Source: Nitrosomonas sp.
Lineage (GTDB): Bacteria; Pseudomonadota; Gammaproteobacteria; Burkholderiales; Nitrosomonadaceae
DNA length: 64,000 bases
Assembly (NCBI GenBank): GCA_021582655.1
Contig: CP091135.1
Location: forward strand, 578,549-642,548
Direction: 5' to 3'
Shown: positions 9,950 to 19,094 of the stretch, in pieces
Numbering within the stretch: position 1 is the stretch's first letter
Layout of the letters: each line of letters begins with the position of its first letter
Translations under genes and position numbers: made by a program
The notes under the pieces: generated by a model
The model's database searches: none
The model's input: the letters and a program-made list of their open reading frames with translations, nothing else
What the model was told of the DNA's origin: nothing

Positions 9950-10273
9950 GTAACCATCCAAAATTACGCTTGAGCTTGAAACAGTCCAGTGAATCGCTGA
10001 AAAACACTTTCAATGTAACCGGAGCAAGATAAAAAGCGCAAAAGCACAGTCTATATAGGATAAATAAGCACTTAACCTGTTATTCACTCCACAATGCGAA
10101 TCGTTTCTCGATGGTCAGTTACATATTCAATCATGGAATTCGATAGTGGATGAAATTTTGTGAATTCCTCGTGAATATTTTGTGAACTTTTTGTGAATCC
10201 CATGAACTAATGATGGTAAGCTGTAGCAGTGAAATTTCTAAATCAGCTTCAATCTCTCAAAAGGAATAGCAAA
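9950..10273. other. Intergenic region with phased direct repeats
   Basis: About 320 bases between the propeller gene and the small membrane protein gene. The only clear content is the GTGAA array at 10158-10199, roughly 75 bases before the next start codon. Confidence 0.6.
10158..10199 (+). promoter_or_regulatory. Four direct repeats of (T)TGTGAA spaced exactly 11 bp
   Basis: GTGAA begins at 10160, 10171, 10182 and 10193, that is, every 11 bases. Three of the four copies are extended to TTGTGAA. Eleven-base phasing of direct half-sites is the hallmark of OmpR/PhoB-family response-regulator binding. The half-site differs from the usual PhoB CTGTCAT, so the regulator is unknown. The array lies upstream of the gene at 10274. 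Confidence 0.5.
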
Positions 10274-10468
10274 ATGACTACCAATCAAGTTTTTTTAATC
10301 GTTGCATTATTAATCGCAGGTGTCTTTTTTGGCGGGTTAAGCATGGTCGGATTACCACAAAGTTTGATGGAATGGGTAATTACTGACGGTGTGTTTGCGG
10401 TGTCACTCTATATCAGCTATTTGGTTGTCGCAGCTATCAAAGGCCCATCCAAACCTAAGTTCCACTGA
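10274..10468 (+). CDS. Small two-helix membrane protein, unknown
   Basis: A 64-residue protein. ATG 10274 is preferred over an in-frame GTG at 10229 because AAAGGA lies just upstream of the ATG. Two hydrophobic segments, about residues 5-25 and 38-56, make a hairpin in the inner membrane, and the short C-terminus is basic (KGPSKPKFH). No family is recognised. It is a single-gene unit bounded by the 11-bp repeat array upstream and a strong terminator downstream, so it probably has its own regulation. Confidence 0.65.
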   Translation: MTTNQVFLIVALLIAGVFFGGLSMVGLPQSLMEWVITDGVFAVSLYISYLVVAAIKGPSKPKFH

Positions 10469-10487
10469 TTTTCCTGCCATAAAACAA

Positions 10488-10525
10488 ACAGACTGCCCCG
10501 AAATACTCGGAGCAGTCTGTTTTTC
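10488..10525 (+). terminator. Rho-independent terminator
   Basis: The stem ACAGACTGC...CCGA / TCGG...GCAGTCTGT (one bulge per arm) has a short AAATAC-type loop and a run of five T. It follows the 64-residue membrane protein gene by 20 bases. Confidence 0.9.
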
Positions 10526-10624
10526 TCCAATCTACCGTACTGAATCAGATTAATCCGCCAACCTCCTGGTTTCTTAAGACAAAAAGCATTAGAATAAAAA
10601 ATTTTAGCGACTAATGCGGTAACA

Positions 10625-11344
10625 ATGTTAAATTCCACTGAAAGTAATACTCAATCGAAAAAAATCGGCTTCGATGAAATACAGCTCAAGGTAGGGCAAA
10701 AAATGCAGCTCATGTTGGCCAAATTACCCAAAGAAGTCGAAGTTAACAAAAATAGTTTTCCGGTTTCTCTGATCGGTTACGTAAAAGCTGTTACGCTCAT
10801 TGTCTCCATGCCCGCCTCGTCGGATCATTACGCAGGTGACCCGATTCTTGAAGGGGATCAGTTGCTCATACGATTATTCAGCGGACAATCCGCTTATAGC
10901 TTTATCGCCTATGTCGACAAGATCATTAAATTACCTTTCAAATACGTGCACTTATCCTATCCCAATGCCATATCAATGCAAAGTGTACGGAAATCCCGTC
11001 GCATCCGATGCTGTATTCCGGGAAATATTCAAGGGAACTCGGAAATGACAGACATCGGTTTACTCATTGTGGATATCAGCACAAGCGGCGCAGGGATTGA
11101 ATCAAAAATACCCATAGGCAGCTTAGGTACAGAAGTTATTCTCGTTTTCACTGCAATCGTGTTTGATGAAGAAATATCGCTCACACTTAAAGCAATTATC
11201 AAATCAGCCAAGCGAACCTTTAATCACCCCGAAAGGATCATTCTTTCCGGTATCGAATTTATCAATTTAGGGAAAAAGGAACTTACGGTATTACGTCACT
11301 TGATTTATCAAGAAATTGTAGAACGGCCGGAGCATTCGCTCTGA
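10625..11344 (+). CDS. YcgR-like PilZ domain protein (c-di-GMP receptor)
   Basis: A 239-residue cytoplasmic protein. The N-terminal 110 residues resemble the YcgR/PilZN domain. The C-terminal PilZ domain shows the c-di-GMP binding signatures RKSRRIR (about 121-127) and DISTSGAG (about 150-157). YcgR proteins act as flagellar brakes, and others control secretion or polysaccharide. No flagellar gene is nearby, so the target is unknown. The HD-GYP protein encoded at 27287-28330 could affect the same second messenger. Confidence 0.85.
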   Translation: MLNSTESNTQSKKIGFDEIQLKVGQKMQLMLAKLPKEVEVNKNSFPVSLIGYVKAVTLIVSMPASSDHYAGDPILEGDQLLIRLFSGQSAYSFIAYVDKIIKLPFKYVHLSYPNAISMQSVRKSRRIRCCIPGNIQGNSEMTDIGLLIVDISTSGAGIESKIPIGSLGTEVILVFTAIVFDEEISLTLKAIIKSAKRTFNHPERIILSGIEFINLGKKELTVLRHLIYQEIVERPEHSL

Positions 11345-11390
11345 TCCTGCTCTTCCATCGCATCTTTGCACGGCCCAATGTCGGCGGCTA

Positions 11391-11912
11391 TCAGTCGGGC
11401 ATCACCCAAGCTGTCCACCCCGCCAAGCATAGCAGCGTGAAAAAAGCTGCCAGAATGTCATCGAACATCACACCAAAGCCACCTTTAAGGCGATTGTCAA
11501 AATAACGAATCGGTTGCGGTTTGATGATGTCGAAAAAACGAAACAATACGAATGCGATCAATTGCCACATCCAATGATTGGGTGTGAAGTACAACACCAG
11601 CAGAAAAGCAACGGTTTCATCCCAAACCATGCCGCCGTGGTCAGGCTCTCCAAGCGCTTTGCCACTGAGGCCGCATGCCCAAATACCGACGATGAACAAG
11701 ATATCAATCAGCAACAAGAACTCAAGTGACGTCAAGTAATTATCCAGAACCCAGAACAACGGGAATGCAACCAGCGTCCCAACTGTACCCGGTGCTTTCG
11801 GACTGAGTCCGACACCACCTGAAAAAGCGATGAAATACGCGGGATGACTGCAGATTAAATTGATGCCAAGCTTGAGTGGCGGCTTATCGGCTTCTGGCGC
11901 TGAAATGGTCAT
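11391..11912 (-). CDS. pgpA: Phosphatidylglycerophosphatase A
   Basis: About 173 residues from ATG 11912; an upstream in-frame start at 11939 also exists. The protein is membrane-embedded and dephosphorylates phosphatidylglycerol phosphate. Family motifs include GVGLSPKAPGTVGTLVA near the N-terminus, FFDIIKPQPIRYFDN, and DDILAAF near the C-terminus. It overlaps the end of thiL by 29 bases, the usual thiL-pgpA coupling in proteobacteria, and is the last gene of the rib-nusB-thiL-pgpA operon. Confidence 0.93.
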   Translation of the reverse strand: MTISAPEADKPPLKLGINLICSHPAYFIAFSGGVGLSPKAPGTVGTLVAFPLFWVLDNYLTSLEFLLLIDILFIVGIWACGLSGKALGEPDHGGMVWDETVAFLLVLYFTPNHWMWQLIAFVLFRFFDIIKPQPIRYFDNRLKGGFGVMFDDILAAFFTLLCLAGWTAWVMPD

Positions 11913-12867
11913 AACCTGTATGCTCCAGTGTAAGTACAACGTCGTGTGCGTCTTTCACGATCAGCCCTTCCTCGCCGATCAAAATCTTGCCGATGCGGGT
12001 CAGCGGGATTTTCAATTCGATTGCAAGCTTGTTGATTTGCTCACGATGCACCCGCGGTGCCGTGAAACAAAGTTCGTAATCATCCCCTCCTGCCAGCAAG
12101 CAATGAACTGCCAAGGGTTGCGTCAACCGGATTTTCAACTGTGGCAAACACGGTATATCGGCCAAATGAATGACACCGGAAACGTGCGAGCTCTCCAGAA
12201 TATGTCCTAAATCCGCCACCAATCCATCGGAAATATCAATCGCACTATGTGCCAAACCGATCAACCGGCGGCCCAAATCAATCCGGGGCACTGGTGTCAG
12301 CAACGCAGACATGCAGTTGTCAATTTCCGCATCCGCCAACGCAATGTTGCCCAGCTCGTGCTGCAACGCCAATGCCGCACTCCCCAACACACCGGATACC
12401 CATATATCATCATCTGGCCTTGCGCCGCTGCGACGCAGCGCTTGACCTGCGTCCACCGTTCCGATGATTTGGATATTAATATTGAGCGGCCCGGCGGTTG
12501 TATCACCGCCGATCAGCTCAATGCAATGCCGATCGGCAAGTGCAAAAAAACCTGCACTGAATTGTTGCAACCAAGTTTGTTGCGGCTGCACTAGCGCTTC
12601 GGGCAGCGTCAAAGCCAGCAAAGCCCAACGCGGCTCGGCCCCCATTGCCGCCATATCGGATAAATTAACCGCTAATGATTTATGGCCAAGCTTATTGGGA
12701 TCCGCATCGGCAAAAAAATGCCTGCCGCAAACCAATGTATCAGTTGAAATGGCAAGTTCAGCGCCGGGTGCGATATTGATCAGCGCTGCATCATCACCGA
12801 TCCCGAGTATCGCCCGCGAATCGATTCGCTTGAAATAACGGTGAATAATATCGAATTCGGAATTCAC
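11884..12867 (-). CDS. thiL: Thiamine-monophosphate kinase
   Basis: A 327-residue enzyme of the PurM-like superfamily that phosphorylates thiamine monophosphate to thiamine pyrophosphate. Characteristic motifs are GIGDDAALI near the N-terminus, STDTLVCGRHFF, the Mg/ATP site IGGDTTAG, and DISDGLVADLGH. The length is normal. It lies 23 bases after nusB and overlaps pgpA in the same transcription unit. Confidence 0.95.
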   Translation of the reverse strand: MNSEFDIIHRYFKRIDSRAILGIGDDAALINIAPGAELAISTDTLVCGRHFFADADPNKLGHKSLAVNLSDMAAMGAEPRWALLALTLPEALVQPQQTWLQQFSAGFFALADRHCIELIGGDTTAGPLNINIQIIGTVDAGQALRRSGARPDDDIWVSGVLGSAALALQHELGNIALADAEIDNCMSALLTPVPRIDLGRRLIGLAHSAIDISDGLVADLGHILESSHVSGVIHLADIPCLPQLKIRLTQPLAVHCLLAGGDDYELCFTAPRVHREQINKLAIELKIPLTRIGKILIGEEGLIVKDAHDVVLTLEHTGYDHFSARSR

Positions 12868-12890
12868 GCAGATACCGATCGTTCGGAAGC

Positions 12891-13373
12891 TTACTTTTTC
12901 GCTCCGATTTCTATGCTACGCAATTGAGCCGCCAGTTTATCCAATACCCCATTGACGTATTTATGCCCGTCAATGCCGCCGTATGTCCGGGCAAGCTCGA
13001 TACCTTCGTTAATAATCGCCCGGTATGGAATTTCGAGGTGATGCATCAATTCGAACGTACTTAGCAACAAAATCGAAGCTTCGACCGGGCTCAATTCGCT
13101 CAAAGACCGATCTAAATAGCATTGAATGTTATTTTCCAACGTTTCATGGTGCTGTAATACACCATGCAATATCTGCATGAAATGCTTGGCATCGACATAT
13201 TTGAATTCATCAGATTCACGCAATTGCTCCTCGATGAAACTCGCACTGCCGCCCGCAATCCGCCATTGGTAAATACCTTGCAGCGCGAATTCACGCGCCG
13301 CGCGGCGGCGGCTTTTGCGCTTCCCGGCAACTTGGTCGGGTTTGGGGGTTGATTCCATCAAGACATTACTCAT
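12891..13373 (-). CDS. nusB: Transcription antitermination factor NusB
   Basis: 160 residues, all-helical RNA-binding NusB fold. The N-terminal [19 protein letters not shown] and C-terminal [26 protein letters not shown] are the conserved parts. It acts with NusE at boxA for rRNA antitermination. The start codon overlaps the ribH stop by four bases (ATGA), showing tight coupling. Confidence 0.95.
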   Translation of the reverse strand: MSNVLMESTPKPDQVAGKRKSRRRAAREFALQGIYQWRIAGGSASFIEEQLRESDEFKYVDAKHFMQILHGVLQHHETLENNIQCYLDRSLSELSPVEASILLLSTFELMHHLEIPYRAIINEGIELARTYGGIDGHKYVNGVLDKLAAQLRSIEIGAKK

Positions 13374-13852
13374 AAATCCGATTCATCGATACTGATATGA
13401 AGATTCGCCATTTCCAGCGCAACCCGGGCAGCTTCCGCACCTTTTTGCGACATACGTGCTATGGCTTGATCGTCATTGTCGGTCGTCAAAATGCCGTTCG
13501 CAATCGGCACCCCGGTTTCCAGTTGCACCGAAGTAACACCGTGCGCCGATTCGTTGGCAACCACTTCGAAGTGATAGGTGTCTCCACGAACCACCGCACC
13601 CAGGGCGATCAGCGTGTCAAATTGATCGGATAACGCAAGCTTCTTCAAGGTCAATGGAATCTCCAAAGCACCCGGTACGGTAACCAGCAGTAAATTGGCA
13701 TCTTGTACACCGTTTTTTCTCAACTCCGCCATGCAGGCACTGAGCAATCCTTCTCCAATATCAAGATTGAATCGGCTCATGACGATGCCGACGCGCAATT
13801 CGGTTCCATTAAGTGATGGCTCAAATTCAGGGACATCGTTATCGTACGCCAT
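13370..13852 (-). CDS. ribH: 6,7-dimethyl-8-ribityllumazine synthase
   Basis: 160 residues. It condenses 5-amino-6-ribitylaminouracil with dihydroxybutanone phosphate in riboflavin synthesis. Seen motifs are VMSRFN near the N-terminus, [15 protein letters not shown], and [20 protein letters not shown] with the catalytic His. ATG 13852 is chosen because it forms a TGATG overlap with the ribBA stop; a TTG one codon earlier is less likely. Confidence 0.95.
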   Translation of the reverse strand: MAYDNDVPEFEPSLNGTELRVGIVMSRFNLDIGEGLLSACMAELRKNGVQDANLLLVTVPGALEIPLTLKKLALSDQFDTLIALGAVVRGDTYHFEVVANESAHGVTSVQLETGVPIANGILTTDNDDQAIARMSQKGAEAARVALEMANLHISIDESDL

Positions 13853-14985
13853 CAAAACTCCTTTATCGCTTGGTTTAAATTAGTCGCTTCAGGTTCCGCC
13901 GCCACATAACTGATCACCTCCAAACCGAACCCGGCTACACTCGGCATTTTTCTCGGTGTTGCCATCAAACGCATTTTACCCACATTGAGATCTTTTAGAA
14001 TCTGAGCACCGATACCGTGATCGCGCAAATCCGCCTTCACTGAATGCGTCACATGCAATCCCCGTAATTGTACCCGTTCCACCAATTTTGCCGGATCTTC
14101 TTTACGATGCAACAGCACAATCACGCCACACCCGGTCCCGGCAATCAACTTCATGGCGTCGTGTATACTCCATGAATGCGTGTCGTCGTCAATGTCGAGC
14201 AAATCGATGGCGGATAAGGGTTCATGCACACGCACTAAGGTTTCGACAGTCGGATCGATATCCCCCTTGACCAATGCCAAATGTGTAGTGCTCGCAATTT
14301 CGTCGTGATAAGCGAGCAGCAAAAATTCTCCGTAAGTAGTTTGGATAAGCCGCTGCGCGGCACGTGTCACCAAGCTTTCGGTTTGGCTGCGGTATTGAAT
14401 CAAATCCGCAATCGCCCCGATCTTAAGTCGATGCTTACGTGCGAACTCAATCAAATCGGGCAATCGCGCCATGCTGCCATCCGTATTCAAAATTTCACAA
14501 ATCACCGAAGCAGGTGTCAATTCCGCCAACCGAGTCAGATCACAGCCGGCTTCGGTATGTCCGGCACGTACCAGCACTCCGCCTTGCTGCGCCATCAGCG
14601 GAAAAATGTGCCCGGGTTGCACAATATCGTCCGGCTTGGCGTTCGCCTTGACGGCAACCTGGATGGTGCGCGCACGATCCGCCGCGGAAATGCCGGTAGT
14701 AACGCCGTTTGCCGCTTCAATCGAAAGAGTGAAGTTAGTGCCGAGCGGAGCTCGGTTGGCCGATACCATCAATGGCAAATCAAGCTGGCGACAACGTTCC
14801 TCGGTTAACGTTAAACAAATCAGCCCTCGTCCGTGCGTAGCCATGAAATTAATTGCTTCGGGAGTGACAAAATCGGCAGCCAACACCAAGTCACCTTCGT
14901 TTTCGCGTTCTTCCTCGTCGACCAGGATCACCATTTTGCCCTGCTTTAGATCGGCGACGATATCCTGGATAGCGCTGATACTCAT
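13852..14985 (-). CDS. ribBA: DHBP synthase with a degenerate GTP cyclohydrolase II domain
   Basis: 377 residues. The N-terminal half is a 3,4-dihydroxy-2-butanone-4-phosphate synthase with intact motifs [20 protein letters not shown] and [10 protein letters not shown]. The C-terminal half aligns with GTP cyclohydrolase II in layout, but the zinc-binding Cys cluster expected soon after VRVH is missing: the sequence there reads [18 protein letters not shown]. The second activity is therefore probably lost and must come from another gene. Such RibB proteins with an inactive RibA-like tail (RibBX) are known in proteobacteria. It lies 13 bases after ribE. Confidence 0.9.
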   Translation of the reverse strand: MSISAIQDIVADLKQGKMVILVDEEERENEGDLVLAADFVTPEAINFMATHGRGLICLTLTEERCRQLDLPLMVSANRAPLGTNFTLSIEAANGVTTGISAADRARTIQVAVKANAKPDDIVQPGHIFPLMAQQGGVLVRAGHTEAGCDLTRLAELTPASVICEILNTDGSMARLPDLIEFARKHRLKIGAIADLIQYRSQTESLVTRAAQRLIQTTYGEFLLLAYHDEIASTTHLALVKGDIDPTVETLVRVHEPLSAIDLLDIDDDTHSWSIHDAMKLIAGTGCGVIVLLHRKEDPAKLVERVQLRGLHVTHSVKADLRDHGIGAQILKDLNVGKMRLMATPRKMPSVAGFGLEVISYVAAEPEATNLNQAIKEF

Positions 14986-14998
14986 ACGTAATCCCCAG

Positions 14999-15598
14999 TT
15001 AAATATTCAGCAACCGCGCAACGTAGCGTGCCAGCATGTCGGTTTCCAAATTTACCGCCCTACCGGGAGACAGTTCTTGCAAATTGGTCACCGCCAAAGT
15101 ATGCGGAATCAGATTGACCGAAAATTGATCGCCGTCAACCCGGTTGACCGTCAAGCTAACACCGTTGACAGCGATTGAACCCTTGCGAGCAATATAGCGT
15201 AACAGCGATTGCGGTGCTTGAATGATCAACTCGAAGCATTCTCCTACGGCATCGAACTTAACCACAACACCGATCGCATCGACATGACCGCTGACCAGAT
15301 GACCGCCCAGCCGGTCCGATAACCGCATAGCTTTTTCCAGATTGACATGGGTACCGAAACGATCCAAACCTTGCGTGCAAGCAAGCGTCTCCTGCGACAC
15401 CGTAACACTGAATCGGTGCTTATCCAATTCGGTAACCGTCAGACATACGCCATTGACCGCGATGCTATCGCCGGGCTTTACATCGGCAAGATCCAGATTG
15501 CCGGCAGAAATCGCCAGAGTCAATCCGTTGACAACACCGCCATCCAACATCTTTACCTGGCTTATTAGACCCACTGCTTCGATGATTCCGGTAAACAC
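14999..15598 (-). CDS. ribE: Riboflavin synthase alpha chain
   Basis: 199 residues with the duplicated lumazine-binding fold. The family N-terminus MFTGIIEAVG is present, and the two barrels carry GDSIAVNGVCLTV and GSIAVNGVSLTVN in turn. It makes riboflavin from two lumazine molecules. It is the first gene of the minus-strand operon. The upstream region shows no FMN riboswitch. Confidence 0.95.
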   Translation of the reverse strand: MFTGIIEAVGLISQVKMLDGGVVNGLTLAISAGNLDLADVKPGDSIAVNGVCLTVTELDKHRFSVTVSQETLACTQGLDRFGTHVNLEKAMRLSDRLGGHLVSGHVDAIGVVVKFDAVGECFELIIQAPQSLLRYIARKGSIAVNGVSLTVNRVDGDQFSVNLIPHTLAVTNLQELSPGRAVNLETDMLARYVARLLNI

Positions 15599-15925
15599 TT
15601 CGCTAACTTTGGCTAAAAAGAGTCATAAGTATACCTCGTCACACAAGTAGTCGCTCAGCCTCGTTGCTTGAATATGCCTATTCGATTGAAATTTTGGTCG
15701 GTCGATTAGATCAATCGCTCTAACCGAGGTATGCGCTCGTACATTTCAGCACAGCAGGAAACAATCAATCCATTAAGCACCCAAAATTTAATAGCATGCC
15801 AATATAAAATGTATTAACATAAAACCGTGTGTGCACGCATATAAACAAATTGAATTACAAGCATAAAAACACACACAAATTGGCTTTTTATTTAATTCTT
15901 ATATAAAGAAAAAAGGGGAAATAAA
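15599..15925. other. Divergent intergenic region between ribE and a secreted protease
   Basis: About 330 AT-rich bases that must hold the ribE promoter (minus) and the protease promoter (plus). I looked for an FMN (RFN) element before ribE and found none. No hairpin or repeat of note. Confidence 0.5.
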
Positions 15926-17098
15926 ATGAGAAAAACTCATATACTAGCCTTTGTTCCGTTGCTAATGTTTTTGATGATTGTTAGCAGCCAAGCAATAGCT
16001 AATGTACAGACAGGCATTGATGTAACTATTTTAAAAGTACCGGCCCAGGATTTGCAATCACAAATGCAGTCTATTGATTTTGAAAATGCTGTGCCAATGC
16101 CGTTACCGCAACCTCCGGCATCACTGCCGGATGTAGCAGCATCTGCCGAGAATATTTCTTCTTCAAATGCTTTAGCAGGAGTATCAAAAGGAAAGGATGG
16201 AAGCGGAAAACTTAATCCGATGTCAATACCTAAATCTAAATTTGCACCAAGTGAAGAGTCTGACGATATCTCAAGTCAAGAATACGGAACATACAAACAT
16301 CCTTTTACTACATCCCGGGCTGATGCGAGAAACAACCAAACCTCTAGACAATACCCCTTTAGAGCATCGGGAAAATTATATTTCAATATAGGAGCGGCGA
16401 CTTATGTCTGCTCAGCTTCACTAATCAAAAATGGCATCATTGTGACCGCTGCCCATTGTGTAGCACCTTATGGCGGGCAAAGTTTTTACAGTAACTGGGT
16501 TTATGTACCCGCCAAAGATGACAATTTCGTCAATAATGCGCCTTATGGTGTTTATTCGGCATCGAGTGCGGTAGTGATGACATCCTGGTACAACGGTTCA
16601 TCTGGATGTAGCGTAGTTTGCCCAGAAGACGTAGCTTTACTGCGTGCAAACGTGGATCCTGTTACTCTTAAATATCCAGGTCAACTAACAGGTTATTTAG
16701 GTTATGGTTGGGATAATTGGGGCGTTACAAGTTTTGCGGGCTTAAATGCAATACAGCTAACCCAACTGGGCTATCCGGTCGGATTAGATTATGGCGGGGT
16801 TATGCAACGTACGGATTCTCTTGGATACACGCTCACTGCAAGCGGTTGGTTTAATAACACCACCATTGGCTCTCGTCAAAGAGGCGGCTCCAGTGGCGGT
16901 CCTTGGATTGCAAACTTTGGTATTGATCCTGTTGCCACTCCTGATACTCCGGGGTCTGCTGCCAATAAAAACATTATTGTCGGTGTAACGAGCTGGGGCT
17001 ATGTCAGTACAGGCCCCAAAGTACAGGGCGCCTCTCCATTTACCAGCAGTAATATCACAGTATTGGTCAATACATTTTGTCCTGGTCCAGGTTGCTAG
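15926..17098 (+). CDS. Secreted trypsin-like serine protease
   Basis: 390 residues. A signal peptide covers residues 1-25 (ending SQAIA). A Pro/Ser-rich, probably disordered or propeptide region spans about 26-140. The S1 chymotrypsin-fold domain follows with the triad His177 (VTAAHCV), Asp235 (PEDVALLR) and Ser323 (GGSSGGPW). The length and domain resemble extracellular bacterial trypsin-like peptidases. The start follows AAAAGGGGAAATAAA, a leader also seen before the genes at 17656 and 31520. A perfect terminator closes the gene. Confidence 0.88.
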   Translation: MRKTHILAFVPLLMFLMIVSSQAIANVQTGIDVTILKVPAQDLQSQMQSIDFENAVPMPLPQPPASLPDVAASAENISSSNALAGVSKGKDGSGKLNPMSIPKSKFAPSEESDDISSQEYGTYKHPFTTSRADARNNQTSRQYPFRASGKLYFNIGAATYVCSASLIKNGIIVTAAHCVAPYGGQSFYSNWVYVPAKDDNFVNNAPYGVYSASSAVVMTSWYNGSSGCSVVCPEDVALLRANVDPVTLKYPGQLTGYLGYGWDNWGVTSFAGLNAIQLTQLGYPVGLDYGGVMQRTDSLGYTLTASGWFNNTTIGSRQRGGSSGGPWIANFGIDPVATPDTPGSAANKNIIVGVTSWGYVSTGPKVQGASPFTSSNITVLVNTFCPGPGC

Positions 17099-17132
17099 CA
17101 TTTAATTAGATACTGATACTTAGAATCTAATT

Positions 17133-17173
17133 GAGCCTTAGGCTAACAGATTTCTTCTGTTAGCCTAAGGCTC
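17133..17173 (+). terminator. Strong hairpin terminator after the protease gene
   Basis: Perfect 18-bp stem GAGCCTTAGGCTAACAGA with its complement and a 5-nt loop, followed by TAATATTTAATATTTT. It lies 34 bases after the stop codon. Confidence 0.85.
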
Positions 17174-17655
17174 TAATATTTAATATTTTATTGACCAACA
17201 CAGCAAACAACGCAGACTCAAGCGGATCAGGTTAAAAATACCGCGTATAAGGCATACAAGCAAAGCAATCCCGCAGTGGCAAGCATACTTACAAAATGCG
17301 ACGCAAACCGATCCTTACTCTGCCGCCAGCACTGCTCTTCATGAAACCTGGCCGCTTCGGTTCTAGCGCCGCCTCATTTACACACGACTGTATACTCACT
17401 TCACCACTGTCCTGGGATCAGTGTCATAACACCGGCAAGTCATAAACCGGGACCAAGCATCGTAAGTTCGCAATGGCGGCTAAAAAGCCTCCAGAACAAT
17501 CCCATAATTTGATTGTTGACATAATATTGGGTCCGTTATTAGAATGAGTCGTTCGTATTTTTACTTGCTTTAAATTGCAAGCTAAATTCGAATAAAAGTC
17601 AAAATCATATTTGACGCATACTTACAACAATATTTAACTAAAAAAGGGGAATTAT
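17174..17655. other. Intergenic region, no recognised content
   Basis: About 480 bases between two exported-protein genes. No ORF with a start and ribosome site, RNA gene or repeat was recognised. The last 100 bases are AT-rich and probably contain the promoter of the next gene. Confidence 0.5.
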
Positions 17656-18075
17656 ATGAAAGCGAAATTGTTATTAACCGGAGTAGCGGCAATGACCTTT
17701 GCTTCTGTTGCAATGGCGGGTCCGCTTGTTTCAAATAAAACTGTCGATATTATTTTACAATCTCAAGATGGGTCATTTGATTATTGTGATGGCATGCAGC
17801 TTGTGATTAATCAAAACACACAAATCGTTGGCGGGCAGCGAACTGGCTGCGTGACTGATGCAGCCAACGGGATTGTCGGTTCTTTTAGTAAAAATGGTAT
17901 GGGTGTTGCAATGATGACAACAGATGGATATGCAGCTTATCTTTTCGTCATTGACGACAATCCCAGAAAATGGGAGATCTATCTGAGTGACGGCACTCTA
18001 CTGAATTCTGGGATTTATAAAGTTGGTATTGCCCCTTCTGTCGGTGGGGATGGTTCGACTACAGCAAAGAAATAA
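17656..18075 (+). CDS. Small secreted protein, unknown
   Basis: 139 residues. A clear signal peptide (residues 1-21, MKAKLLLTGVAAMTFASVAM then AG) is followed by a mature beta-rich domain with two Cys (SFDYCDG and RTGCVTD), which could form one disulfide. AAAAGGGG precedes the ATG. No family is recognised. It is probably monocistronic: an inverted repeat lies about 95 bases after the stop. Confidence 0.65.
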   Translation: MKAKLLLTGVAAMTFASVAMAGPLVSNKTVDIILQSQDGSFDYCDGMQLVINQNTQIVGGQRTGCVTDAANGIVGSFSKNGMGVAMMTTDGYAAYLFVIDDNPRKWEIYLSDGTLLNSGIYKVGIAPSVGGDGSTTAKK

Positions 18076-18168
18076 CCTGTTATTACCAGGATCGTCGAAA
18101 AAACTCCGTACGTAAGTACGAGTAATCAGTACTTCAAGTTTCAGAAAATATGCAGTTAATCCGCCTAG

Positions 18169-18205
18169 CCTGACAGTTATCCAATTTGACAAAATAACTG
18201 TCAGG
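18169..18205. repeat. Inverted repeat (12-bp arms)
   Basis: CCTGACAGTTAT and ATAACTGTCAGG are separated by 13 bases. No T-run follows on either strand, so it may be an operator or a weak terminator for the small secreted protein gene. Confidence 0.5.
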
Positions 18206-18561
18206 CCAGATGGTTATTAAAATAATAAAAATGCAACTTAATCCGATGATTAAGGGAAATACTGGACAGTATTCGATTTTATGACGTGCTATCCGGCAAT
18301 ATGATTCATCCCGGCACTTAAACACACTTCCCTTGGATTGCAACTAACACCACTTTAACCATCAAATTTGATGGAATAGTTTACGTTTCATACGCATGAT
18401 TATTAAGATTCTTTTCTGTTTTGTCGGAGCTTAACAACTTACCCGGTTTCTTGGGCACTGCTTCAATAAAGTGATCACTTGGACTGAGCGAGGAGCCCAT
18501 CGCAAGCGTCGTAGTTTTCGTAAAAATACCGGTTATTCCTTTAGTTAACACAAGGTTTTTT

Positions 18562-18765
18562 GTTATCCACAAAATCTGTGGATAACTTTGTGAATAACAA
18601 AGCAATGAGATCGTTAAGTTAAAAATTTTTAAGTGATTTTATCGTCTTGTTCAATTATTCATCACAATATTTACATCATTAATTTCAATTGGTTATATAT
18701 TGCTTATGATGTCGTTGCAGAGATTGTTCGCTAGATCATGAAACCCATTCAGAATCTGTGAATAA
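18562..18765. promoter_or_regulatory. Cluster of DnaA-box-like 9-mers beside an AT-rich core
   Basis: TTATCCACA at 18563-18571 and TGTGGATAA at 18577-18585 are two perfect consensus DnaA boxes in inverted orientation, 5 bases apart. TGTGAATAA (one change) occurs at 18589-18597 and again at 18757-18765. The bases between are strongly AT-rich (for example GTTAAGTTAAAAATTTTTAA). This fits an origin-like or DnaA-titration site. No dnaA, dnaN or gidA is nearby in the window. Confidence 0.45.
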
Positions 18766-18891
18766 TTAAAATGTCAAGCATCAAAGTCGAAAATCTTCTG
18801 ATGCCCTCTGTTCAGAAACAACAAAACGCCTTCCGGTATCCGGAAAACCGCGATAGATCCAGAGCTTTAATCGTTAGCTGGATGTTCCTTT

Positions 18892-19019
18892 GGGAAACGT
18901 TGATTAATTCGGGGCGAATGAAATGAAACGTGAGGCGCGCGAAACACAGCAACCGAGACTTATCAATAAGATGAGCAAGGAAACGATTCGCTCGTGTAGT
19001 CAATAATCAGAGCGTTCCC
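18892..19019 (-). repeat. Near-full copy C of the MITE-like repeat
   Basis: 128 bp with ends GGGAAACGTTGATTAATT and (reverse complement) GGGAACGCTCTGATTATTG, an imperfect inverted repeat. On the minus strand its internal blocks run in the same order as copy B, with one internal deletion of about 20 bases. Confidence 0.75.
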
Positions 19020-19094
19020 TTGGCTCCCTTACTTACCAAACTGAAACAAAATCACGCGAGCAATGCTTCTTTCAGATGCAGGGAAAGATCGATG

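Larger units (their letters stand above)
18076..19094. other. 1-kb non-coding region with inverted repeat, DnaA boxes and a MITE-like repeat
   Basis: The longest gene-free stretch of the window. It holds an inverted repeat (18169-18205), a cluster of DnaA-box-like 9-mers (18562-18765) around a very AT-rich core, and repeat copy C (18892-19019). Short ORFs here (for example 18381-18605 minus) have no ribosome site or family. Confidence 0.6.

Noticed and set aside
15599-15925. FMN riboswitch before ribE
   Set aside because: I searched the minus strand for the conserved RFN blocks and found none.
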